Assembly (NCBI GenBank): GCA_008802785.1
Contig: VUYT01000019.1
Location: forward strand, 310,001-374,000
Length of the DNA: 64,000 bases
Direction: 5' to 3'
DNA from: Symmetrospora coprosmae
Lineage: Eukaryota > Basidiomycota > Cystobasidiomycetes > Symmetrosporaceae
Below, one piece after another: positions 32,885 through 42,696 of this stretch. Both the position numbers and the translations under genes were made by a program. A model generated the notes under the pieces. The model had not been told where the DNA came from and searched no databases. It saw only the letters and a program-made list of their open reading frames with translations. The first letter of the stretch is position 1, and the number at the start of each line of letters is the position of its first letter.

Positions 32885-33314
32885 CCTGCAGCTCGGTCGC
32901 ACAAGGCCGGATGTCGACGGAAGCGGTACTCGACGGCGAGACGGCGAGCTCCACGGGTGGGTGTCGAGCCAGCCGGCTGTATGATGTCGGTCTATCGAGA
33001 GGAGACACTCGATGGAACGAGCAGGTCTCAGATCACCGAGTGACCCGAAGTCATCGAAGAGCTCAGCAGAACTCGTCCCAAGACTGCTTGCAGGACGGGT
33101 GCTCCGAGGGCCCCGACCTTCCCGTCACGTGCGACCGGCTAACATCGGGTCGCAATCAAACCGGCTGCAATGGGTGCCCCGACTCGGAGGATGCTCGTCT
33201 ACTATATGATACAGTACAACACGAGACGATGATGTACAGTAGTGGGCGGGGGCAGAGTTCCTTACCGCCGGTAAGCCCAGCCGCCGCGTCGAGGCCTGTC
33301 TGCTAAGTAGATCC
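32885..33314. promoter_or_regulatory. upstream region of the zinc-cluster gene
   Basis: A 430-base gap between the regulator start and the end of the DUF4188 gene, both on the minus strand. No ORF is supported. Presumed promoter. Confidence 0.35.
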
Positions 33315-34320
33315 TTACCCGCCAACACCTCTCATTCTCTCGATGGACGTCTGATACTTGCCGCTGCCCTGGACGACAGTTAGCGTGTCCATCCACCGAG
33401 TCGACGGGTCGCCCTTCTCGTTGTACTCGGTGATGGGATACGTGCACGCTGCGAGGCCAGACCTCTCGTAGTTGATATAGATGGATTCCCAGTTGCCGGC
33501 AGGGGCGTCATACAACTCGTGCATGCTGTTTGTAATGCTCAAGGTCAGCACTACCTCCGTTCGTCAAGCTCTGTCAATGATTTTCAGGCCCGCTCACAGT
33601 CCCAGATGCGGATACTGCTGGACGGTTGCATTCCACCAAGTCACTGCGTCCATGTGCGTCTTGCTGTGCGCAAAACGATGACAGGTCTCATAGTCTTGGA
33701 AGTAAAAGACGTTGACGAGTTCGGATGAGCTCGTAGAGTCGCCGGCGCTGAAGTAGCTCTTTGCCCCGCGAAAGCCAAAGTGCTCCGCGTTCGCCTCGAG
33801 GTCGACCGCCATCCTCCGGAAGTGGACAGCCACCTCTCGAGCTCCTGGTGCGAGCATGCCGAGTGGACTATACGTTTTACTGGCTTGATCAGCTTTTCGG
33901 GAGTCGTTTCGGATCCGTGAACGCGCGCCCTCACTGGTGAATCCGAAACCCAAGGAGAAGCACACAGACGCCTCCATCACCATGCTTTTCCTTGTCGCGG
34001 TCGATGAGCGCCGATGTCTTGGTATCGATAGACCGGGCAGATGAACCGCTCTGCGGCTTGCGTCCATCGTACTGGGATGCGTTGGAGATGAACCGGGCAA
34101 GGGCAAGCCCCGCAAGGAGCCAGGTGGGGAAGGCGATGCGCGCAGGGCTGTACGGAAGAGTGACAAAAAGGATGCTCTGCAGCAGAGCGCCGAAGAGGAG
34201 CCAGCTGGACAACGGCAGCTGCGAGCGTATGTAGTTGTGCACGAAGATCAGGCCGGCAGAGCGGTCACGCGGGTCAATTTGGGATCCGGGTCTGCTGTGG
34301 ATGGTGGAGGGGGAGGGCAT
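33315..34320 (-). CDS. DUF4188-domain protein with N-terminal membrane segments
   Basis: A protein of the DUF4188 family, of unproven function; some members sit in fungal secondary-metabolism loci. Three exons are visible. The first (from 34320) has a short Ser/Pro N-terminus and two hydrophobic helices (LSSWLLFGALLQSILFVTL; FPTWLLAGLALARFI). The second begins by joining RIH to HPLGMLAPGAREVAVHFRRM, then GFRGAKSYFSAGDSTSSSEL and VNVFYFQDYETCHRFAHSKT. The third starts LMHELYDAPAGNWESIYINY and ends RMRGVGG at 33315. The HPLG, aromatic HxxxxxWWN and GNWExIYxN blocks are the family landmarks. The reaction, if any, is unknown. Next to it are a transcription factor and a CHY protein, which do not indicate a pathway. 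Confidence 0.78.
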
Positions 34321-34941
34321 GGTGCTGGGGCGGGCACAAGACGTGCTGTCGCGTTGGACTATGTAGTATCTAAGTGTGGTCAGTAGTTAGAACTCCTGGA
34401 ATAGGAAGCTTGGTGCGAGCTTGAGACCTGAGGTACGGAGACCGCGTCGGCTCCAGCTCGGCTCTGGAAGCGCAGGGGCCGCTCGAGTGCCTCACCGAGG
34501 AAAGGGCATCTCGCAGCGAGATGAGAGCATCAGCGAGCGAGGCAACTCAAGAGCGTATAGTCGGTGGCCGGCGTGTGATCATCAAGGAGGCTGTCTGATC
34601 CAATGTGCCTGTGTAGCTGTGTGTCCTTGAGCCTGACTAGCTGTCTTGATGTGTCAGGTCTTTCGTACAGCGTGCGCCCGCCCTGCGAGCTTTCGCGAGC
34701 TCCACCACGGATGGCTGCACGGTCAGAACCACGAGACGCCGACCCCCTCTAGACCGTTGTAAATTGCAGAAATGCTTTGTAGCATGGTCGTATTTGCTCG
34801 AATTGGCGAAAACAGAAGCGAGAAGGGTGCGCCCACAGGCCAGGCCCACCTCGTAAACGCGTCTCTGCATCCTTCGCCCCTCTTTATTCGCCCTTCGTAC
34901 ACAGCGATAACACCAACAGCAGCAGCGTATACAGCTCAGGC
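34321..34941. promoter_or_regulatory. divergent upstream region, DUF4188 / CHY gene
   Basis: 621 bases between divergent starts at 34320 (minus) and 34942 (plus). Open frames here are Ser/Arg-rich without coding character. I see no RNA gene. Confidence 0.35.
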
Positions 34942-35848
34942 ATGTGGTGCGGCTCCTTGATCTCTCATCTGACTGCACGAGCATGTTTGGCATTCGCTGA
35001 CTCTTGCTTGCTGGCCTCTCCTCAGCAAGCACATCCTGAACGCTCAAGCGTCCATGTTGGTCCTGCCGGTCACCCGTACAGCAAGAAGGTGCATAAGACT
35101 GACTCCTGATGCCGTAATGCCGTTATAGCCGAGCACCCTGCTGCCAGAAGTGGTTCGACGTGCGCTTCCCCTTGCCGCTCCCGGGCCACAACTTGGCCTC
35201 CTGCAGCCCTCGCTGACATGGACGCGCCCGCGATGCACACAGTGCCCACAATGCCACGCTGAGCAGATGGAGCACCCGCTCCGACGTGACATCGAGATGG
35301 TCTTTGCGTGCAAGAAGTGCAAGAAGACATTCCGGAAGGACATGACGGTCTATGACGATTCGGACGAGTACTGCCCGCACTGTGACAACCACTACGTGCG
35401 TCTACATGGGTCACTGCGGGAGATGGAGGCCCTGCGATCTGTCATCGGACTCGTTTCTGATCGTTCCCGAGTTGATGCGAGCGCAGGTCGTGGAAGCCAA
35501 GATCCCGCAAGCCATGCTCGTAGCGGAAGGCGAGGATTCGCGCAAGGACAGCCGGTAAGCTCATCGCCTCGTTACGGTGCTGTCAGCGCGCACCATCTGA
35601 CCGTTCGTCAACCCCTCGATTGCTCATGCTGCGATTGCGACGCCAGGATGCTTCGCGATGACCGTGTCGAAGAACAGCGGATGAAAGGCCTGCAAGAGTC
35701 ATTGCGGGAACTGGACGATCTGATGGCAGAGTGCGTCTATGCGTTGTTCCACAATACTTCGGGACTTCCATTGACTCCTCACGCCGCTCGCAGCGAGGTC
35801 AAGCTCGACCAGCGTCCACCGCCGAAGCAGCAAGAAGCGGAGCAGTAG
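34942..35848 (+). CDS. CHY zinc-finger protein, Hot13-like
   Basis: A small zinc protein of the CHY family, like yeast Hot13, which helps the mitochondrial intermembrane-space disulfide relay. Six exons (34942-34946, 35026-35055, 35129-35159, 35243-35395, 35487-35554, 35647-35848) total 489 nt, or 162 residues. The first coding exon is just ATG TG. Splicing yields MCKHILNAQASIRAPCCQKW then FDCPQCHAEQMEHPLRRDIE, and later FACKKCKKTFRKDM and YCPHCDNHYVVEAK. All CHY metal ligands (Cys/His pairs) are in place. The C-terminal part is charged and probably helical (EEQRMKGLQESLRELDDLMA) and ends KQQEAEQ. No mitochondrial presequence is visible. Short exons 2 and 3 (30 and 31 nt) are unusual, but the phase closes. 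Confidence 0.82.
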
Positions 35849-36403
35849 CCCTCCGAGTCGGACTCTCTGACCTGGCCCGCACGATACCCTGTCGTTACCG
35901 TACCCTTGCGCTGCATTGCATGGCGTCCCCTCTCTGCCCCGTTGTCAACGCACGCAGAAGGCACTCTGGCGGACGTGTGCCGGCTCTCGGACAGCAAGCG
36001 CTCGGCTTCTCCGAAGTCGCACCTCCCTTCCCCTTGGTCCTCGCATCGCTTCTTCTCTTTGCGCATGCGACTTTGGCGTGCTTTGCCCTGGTCGCTGGCT
36101 TGTCAAAGCTTTGGCCTTCTGCGTGTCCGGACGACCGCTAGCCCTGTCGTGCGGCAAGTGTGCCTGCCTGCGGAGCATTTGCAGCAGCGGGGCGAGAGAT
36201 GGCGTCCGGACCCTGTTGCTGCCCTTCTCTGGCCTGCTCCTCTCGCACGACCTGCAGGAAGGTGACTCTCTGCACCATAATTGCTTGACGTCGTCTCTCT
36301 TTGGCATCCTTCCCATCCTTGTTGAATCGTCAACAGTCGCCGGGCGGCAGAACCCCCATCTGTCTCTCAGCGCTTTGTTCTGACAGGGCGCCACCACTGA
36401 CCC
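35849..36403. promoter_or_regulatory. upstream region of the PKA gene
   Basis: A 555-base gap, pyrimidine-rich (CTCT-type runs) towards the PKA start, which looks like a promoter and 5' leader. No ORF on either strand is convincing. Confidence 0.4.
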
Positions 36404-39248
36404 ATGCAAGGCACGCTTGGAGGGTTCAGCAGCAGCAGCAGCAGCACGGCCGTCTTCAGCCCTCCTCCTGCGTACTCCATCCCGGCTCCGTCTCGCAGCA
36501 AGAGGCACCGCTCCCCTGAAGCTGCCGCCGCTGCTGCATCGCCACAGCACAAGACAGTCCAGTCGCCGTCCTCGCGGGACAGGGCGGCGAGTAGCAGCAG
36601 CACGACGACGACGATAGCGCAGCAGCTGTCGCTCTCGCCGCCAACAGCCGCAACGGAAGCGGGACTGTCGCCAATGGTCGCGCAGGGGAGTGCCACCCGG
36701 CCATCACATGCTGGAGGAGTGGCCGCCTCGAGCTCCGTCGGCCCTTCGTCGTCTTCTGCCGTCTTCGGGCGAGCTACGGCGAGCAAAGGCGGAGGGGGTG
36801 TCGCCGCAGGAGGAGCAGGAGCGGCAATGGGCCACTCTCGCTCTGCAACGACGGGCAGTGCTCATCTGCTCCAGCACAACCAGCAAACACCGTCATCGAC
36901 GACGACCTCGTCTGGCGGATTCGCCCCTATCCTGCAGCACCAGCAGCAGTACAGCGGCAACGGCAGCAATAAGGGGTCAACGGGAACGGGCTCCGGGTCC
37001 GTCGGGAGCTCATACGACGGCACGAATGGCAGCGGGAGCATCTACAGCTTGAACCAGCCCCTCGTGGCCTCTTCGTCCTCGTCCCTGGGTGGCATGCCAA
37101 CAATGGCGTCCGCTTCATCGTCGGCTGCCTCGACACCTTCGTCCGCCGTCCCTGGAGGGCTGGGCATGGTCATCCAGGGCCATGCATACACCTCGCCATC
37201 GCCCAGCCAGCAGCAGCAGCAACAACAGTACATGCAGCAGCAGCAGGCGCATGTGCAGCAGATTTACCAGGCAGCACCCGCCCAATCTTCTTCGTCACTG
37301 TATAACCAGCCCTACGGGTACGCCCCCGGGCTGCCAGCAACCTCATCCACCACCTCCGTCTACCACAGTGCGCCCAATAATAACGGCACCTCAGCGGCGC
37401 TCGCCTCCTCTCCTCAGATGCAGCAGTACATCGGCACGAGTGGCAGCGCCGGCGGCGGCGGTGTCACCTCCGTGCCGTACGGCGCAATGAGCGCGCCAAA
37501 TGTCCGCCGCTCCATCGCAACGCACTCCGCCAGCGGATCCAGCTATCAATCGGCCACCAACAGCCCGATGCCTGGTGTATCAGGACAAGGCTCCTCGGGT
37601 CGGGGCAGCGATGACTTTGGGCCCGGCACCGCCTTCATGAGCCCTGTCCAGCCGGGTTCATCCTCCTCCACCGCCGCGACGTCCACGTTCATTGACCCAA
37701 TGTCGCGTCCAGTAGGCGCAGGTGGCTTCACGTCTGGCAAGCAGCAGCAGCAGCAGCAGCAGCAGGCGCATGGTTACAGTCAGCAGGCACATCCTCAACA
37801 ACAACAACAACAACAACCACATCAGCAGGCCGGTCAGCACTGGAGCGCGACCCAGCATCAGCCACAGCCACAACAGCAACAGCAGCAGCAGCAGCCAATA
37901 CAACATCCTCAACCAGTCCCGCATCCTTCGCATATGGGCGCTGGAGCTGGGCCGGCACCCGGCATGGTCTATACGGCGAGCGATGCCTCCTCTACTGCAC
38001 AGCCGTACTTTGCACCCAGCGCTCAGGATTATCAGTCTATCGTAGATCAGATCATGGCGCAGAGCCGCAAAGGGAGCGATTATGGCTTGGAGCTCGGGGA
38101 CTTTGAGATGCTGGACACTCTGGGTGAGTATCGCCGAATTGCTGCCAATTCGGAACTTTACGGCATGAGCTGACCGCTTGATGCATCCAGGCACGGGCAC
38201 GTTTGGGAGGGTCCTCTTGGTCCGCCTCACGCCGAAGCCAGGGCAGACGTCGCCTTTACCAGCAGGGATGCCGGCGTACTTTGCCATGAAGGTGCTCACG
38301 AAGACGGAGGTGGTGCGGCTGAAACAGGTCGAGCACATCAATTGCGAACGCTCCATTCTGGGCGCGGTGGACCATGTCGGGATCGTAAACCTGTTCTGCA
38401 CGTTCCAGGACAGCATGAACATCTACATGCTGCTCGAGTTTGTTCAGGGCGGCGAGCTATTCTCGCACCTGCGGCGAGCGGTGCGATTTAGTGCCGATGT
38501 CTCGCGCTTCTATGCGGCAAACATCATCCTCGTCCTCGAGTACCTCCACAACCGCAACCTCATATACCGCGACCTCAAACCCGAGAATCTCCTCCTCGAC
38601 TCGACAGGCTACCTCAAAGTGACCGACTTTGGCTTTGCCAAGTATGTGCCTGACCGCACATTTACCCTGTGCGGTACGCCAGAATACCTCGCGCCAGAGA
38701 TCATCAATTCTGCTGGGCATGGGAAAGCGGCAGACTGGTGGGCTTTTGGCGTGCTTCTCTTCGAGATGCTTTGCGGTTACGTGAGTTTGCTCTGCGCTGC
38801 CTGCTCTGGAAGACTCTGCTCTACAAGTCCGCTAATATACCCTCCCCCTTTCCCATCGCAGCCCCCGTTCTTCGACGAAAGCCCCTGGGGCATCTACGAG
38901 AAGATTCTAGCTGGCAACTTCAGCTTCCCTCCGCATGTGGACCCAGTCGCGCGCGATCTTATCCGGCGGCTGCTGAGCTCTGACCGGAGCAAGCGGCTGG
39001 GCAACCTGCGGAACGGGGCGCTGGACGTCAAGAACCATCACTGGTTCGAAGGAGTCGAGTGGGGCCTCGTCGAAAGTCGGGCCATCCCGGCGCCCATCAT
39101 CCCGCGCATCAAGAGTACGGGAGACTCGCAGAACTTTGAGCGATACCCGTCCATTCCCATCGAGAGCCTGCCTGGCCTTGCAAGGGCAAAGGGCTTCCTC
39201 GTCAAGGAGGAGCCGGACCCGTACGAGCACCTCTTTACGAACTTTTAA
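36404..39248 (+). CDS. cAMP-dependent protein kinase catalytic subunit with long N-terminal extension
   Basis: An AGC kinase, PKA catalytic subunit, which phosphorylates Ser/Thr targets when cAMP frees it from its regulatory subunit. Exons 36404-38123, 38191-38780 and 38862-39248 total 2697 nt, or 898 residues. About 560 N-terminal residues are low complexity (Ser, Gly and poly-Gln, with a (CAG)n run near 37740). The kinase domain starts FEMLDTLGTGTFGRVLLVRL. It has the AMK Lys, the catalytic loop YRDLKPENLL, DFGFAK and the activation loop RTFTLCGTPEYLAPEI with its Thr. The GKAADWWAFGVLLFEML segment follows. The C-terminus ends in the hydrophobic motif EHLFTNF, typical of PKA. The first intron splits the glycine loop just before GTGTFG. 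Yeast and animal PKA are about 350-400 residues, so the extension doubles the protein. Confidence 0.92.
37740..37767 (+). repeat. (CAG)n run in the PKA extension
   Basis: Uninterrupted CAG codons encode poly-Gln in the N-terminal extension. Further CAA/CAG-rich blocks occur at 37796-37822 and 37868-37896. Confidence 0.85.
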
Positions 39249-39641
39249 AAGGGAGCGACGTTGAAGGGTATACCACCATCGTTATCGGCATGCCCACTTA
39301 AGCTCTTATACTCCCTCGTGGTATGTGTGTCGTGTTTCTCGAGCAAGCTGCATAATGGTGTCTGTGATCGTAAAGAGGGGATACCCAAGCGTTTGGTCTG
39401 CACTATAGAAGAAATGTACGCCGTAGTCTGTCAGTCTGGGATGTATTCTGCTATGCAGGACCGTATGCGATGGCTGCATCTGCGGTCTGCGTCTCCTCCT
39501 CGTTGCCACGCGTGCCTCCTGGTCACCCGGGGCAGCAGCGCTCGGACAGGGCCGCGTACTCGCCAGGCCCGCAGGCGCATCATCCAAACCATCTCGGTCA
39601 CACGCCAATACCCAGAAAGGTCACTGCACGCGTTCACAACC
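39249..39641. promoter_or_regulatory. intergenic upstream of proteasome alpha-4
   Basis: A 393-base gap with the PKA 3' end and the presumed proteasome promoter. I did not recognise a PACE-type box. No ORF is supported. Confidence 0.3.
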
Positions 39642-41074
39642 ATGTCACGATCATACGACAGAGGTGAGTGCGATGACGCGCGTCCCCTGCTTCTGCCAAC
39701 AGCAGCTGCAGCTGCAGATGCGGCCCTGGGCGCCCGGCGGCACCTGCTGAAATGATGACGCTGGCAGCCCTGACCGTCTTCAGCCCGACGGGTCAGCTGT
39801 TCCAGGTGAGGCTGAGGCGAGGAAGCGAGCACCTACTCAGCTGGACTGACTGGCTGGCTGGCTGGCTGTTCTCTGCCCCGTGGATCCCAATTTCCAGGTC
39901 GAGTACGCACTCGAGGCCGTCAAGAAGGGCACATGTGCCGTGCGTGCCGTGCCGCTCACTGACACACGACAGCAGGCAACTAGACCGCAATGGCTAACGA
40001 TATGGGCCTCTTTGCTGAACAATCACCCATAGGTCGGCGTCAAGGGCAAGGACGCGGTGGTGCTGGGCGTCGAGAAGAAGTCCCTCCTTCAGCTGCAGGA
40101 CCCGCGAACAGTCCGCAAGATTGCCATGCTCGATGAGCACGTCTGCGTTGCTTTCGCCGGTGGGTGACTGCGCGTCTGCGTTCGCTACGCAGAGCTGCAC
40201 CGCGCAGTACTGAAACGCTTAAAGCTGACGCACGCTCCCCCACTGTCTCGCCTGCACAGGTCTGACTGCAGACGCACGTATCCTCATCGACAAGGCCCGG
40301 ATAGAGTGCCAGTCGCATAGGCTCACTGTCGAGGACCCCGTAACGGTCGAATACATTACGCGACACATCGCGGGCATCCAGCAAAAGTACACGCAGTCTG
40401 GTGGAGTCCGGCCGTTCGGTATCGCCACCCTCGTCATTGGCTTTGATGCGAACGAGGACATTCCGAGATTGTACCTCACCGAGCCCAGCGGCATCTTCTC
40501 TGCATGGAAGGTGGGTCCTATCACATCCGCTGTGCTTGATTGCACACGGCACTCCAAACTCATTGGCTGAGCGTACACATCACTGCCCGCTGCTGTCCTG
40601 CCCCGCTTCCTCGCTCCTTGTCACGCCACTACACAGGCGAATGCTATCGGTCGCTCAAGCAAGACGGTGCGGGAATTCCTGGAGAAGAACTACAAAGAGG
40701 ACGCGAGCACGGCAGACACCATCAAGCTTGCTGTAAAGTCGCTTCTCGAGGTCGTACAGACGGGAGCCAAGAACATCGACATGGCTGTCATGGATGGGCA
40801 CGGCAGCGTCAGGGTGCGTGGAGCTCTTCGCCTCCAACCTCTCCTAGATACGGCGGGAAGTACTGACACTCCCTGCTTTCGCCTTGCTCTCGACATTGCC
40901 AATGGTCGTCCCGCTCGCCATGCACAGAACTTGAGCCTGAAGGAGATCGAGGATGTTGTGGCAGAGATCGAGAAGGAGAAGGAGGCAGAGGCAGAGAAGA
41001 AGCGCAACAGACTCGCCGCCACGCAGGCATCGCAGGCTGCCATGCTTCAGGCCGCTGGTGGCGGATCTGAATGA
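39642..41074 (+). CDS. PRE6: 20S proteasome subunit alpha-4 (Pre6/PSMA7)
   Basis: An alpha-ring subunit of the 20S proteasome. Seven exons (39642-39663, 39768-39805, 39898-39939, 40033-40159, 40260-40510, 40637-40813, 40928-41074) total 804 nt, or 267 residues. The N-terminal gate motif is [20 protein letters not shown] and is followed by [20 protein letters not shown]. Other family landmarks are [16 protein letters not shown]-type sequence ([20 protein letters not shown]) and [40 protein letters not shown] follows, with a Lys/Glu-rich helical tail. The [12 protein letters not shown] region and the tail point to alpha-4 rather than other alpha subunits. Four of the first five exons are short, between 22 and 127 nt. 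Confidence 0.95.
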
Positions 41075-41282
41075 GCGACGTGCGGGCCAAGAGAGCCGCT
41101 TCATGTGTATCGACTCGGCAGCATCGCGTGAGAGGCAGTCAGTGTAATAACATGTGCGATGAAGGCGCTATGTTGACTTGAAGCCATCTGTGCCGCTCGA
41201 GATCAGGTCCGGCGAGAGTGGTACTTCCCGCACCGCGACCGCCTTTCCCACTTGCCCGCTCTTTGGCATCTTACACCCACCA

Positions 41283-42355
41283 ATGAGTCTCAGCAGCAGC
41301 AGCAGCAGCCACAGCGCAAGCAGCACAGGTCGGAGGATGATGATGGCCTCACTTGCTTCATCGTCAAGCTGCACATGTAGCTCGTCCACGTCTGCCCTAG
41401 CACGGGCTGCCGTGCTCGCGCGCCGCCAATTTCAGAGCTCAGCACGGCAGAGGAGCGAGAAGGGCAAGGAGGCAGACGCAGCAGCAGCACCGTCGACCTC
41501 GTCTCCGCAGCAAGAACACCTTGCAAGCACGCGTGAGTGTTGCGCAGCAACGGGAGATCGTCTTGCAGGCACTGGGAGGCTGTTCGTCTGCTCTAGCGGA
41601 CACCGGACACCCGAGCTTATGAGAGCTTGTCGCTCCGTCTGCCAGCAGCACCACCCTCTTACCCTTTCTCGACCGCCGTGACCTTCCCCACGTCCACGAT
41701 CCAGCCCAAGCAGGCGTCTGAGCCGTACTCGCTGCTCGACCGCGTGAACCGCTCGCTCGTCCTGCCATCGACGGCCGGGTTCAGGGACCTCTTCGCGCGG
41801 CGGCACCCCAGGCGCATCCCGCCTGGCTCCATCGTCTCCGTTGAAACGCACAGCTCGGCCGGTGCGGGTACGGTCCCAGGCAGCAGCGGCTCGACCTCGT
41901 CCTTTGCGGGCGTCCTCATGACGGTCAAGCGCCGGCATCAGGGCGTTGATAACGCATTCACCGTTCGCGCCAACGTCGGAAAGCCAGGGACGGGGACGGA
42001 GGTCCGCTTCGATGTCAACAGCCCGTGGATCAAGGACGTTACAGTTCTGAAGCCGAATAACGATACGAGGTGAGTTTTCCCGAAACCCCCTGCTGCCTGT
42101 GTGCAGCTTCAGAATGCCACAGCCACACTGGGCGAGCTGATCTGACGCAACTCTCGATCGCCCCCCTTTGACAGACGTGCAAGGGTCTACTACATGCGTC
42201 GTTCCGACAAGTATCTGTCTGGCGTGCAGGGAGCCATCCGCAATTCGATGATTGCAGCCGAAGCTCTGACCAACGAGGCCGGGAGCGCAAAACGGACCAG
42301 CCCGCCCAGCAAGAGCAGCAGCAAAAAGAAGGCCAAGAAGGCAGTGAAGCAATGA
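41283..42355 (+). CDS. IMG1: mitochondrial large ribosomal subunit protein bL19m (Img1)
   Basis: A mitoribosomal protein of the bacterial L19 family. Exons 41283-41532, 41646-42069 and 42175-42355 total 855 nt, or 284 residues. The N-terminal 70 residues are Ser/Ala/Arg-rich (SLASSSSCTCSSSTSALARA then VLARRQFQSSARQR), a likely presequence. The L19 core has RRIPPGSIVSVETHSS, FAGVLMTVKRRHQGVDNAFT and GTEVRFDVNSPWIKDVTVLK. RARVYYMRRSDKYLSGVQG completes it, and the C-terminus is a Lys-rich tail (KSSSKKKAKKAVKQ). In-frame ATGs exist upstream at 41178 and downstream at 41326-41332, so the start within the presequence is uncertain. Confidence 0.88.
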
Positions 42356-42696
42356 TGCAGATCTAGGGAGAAGAGACTTGGCGGCCGCAGCACTGCATGT
42401 GACGTAGCGATTACTGCAGCGGGAGGTCGGTGAGATGACAAGCAAGTTCTGGAATCTTTTACTTCCTGTGCGGCCAACTCCGTGTTACAACAGCAAACGA
42501 CATCCGTGTCCTCAGGGACTATGTGCAAATACTGCTAAACAGGCTATTCTCGCCGGGAATCTCCCTAGAACGATAGTCGCGGAATCAAAGAAGTCTCGAA
42601 GGCACCGAACCATGCTGACGGAGTTATGAGTAGAACCTGTCGCAGGGAGGTTCAGCATCGGCCGGCTACCACGATGGTCAAGCGGGACGGCGGCGC
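42356..42696. other. convergent 3' region
   Basis: 341 bases between the ends of bL19m (plus) and IQGAP (minus). I see nothing beyond the two 3' ends. Confidence 0.3.

Noticed and set aside
34637-35047. A minus-strand frame of 136 codons opposite the CHY gene.
   Set aside because: It overlaps well-supported CHY exons and the divergent promoter, and its composition is shadow-like.
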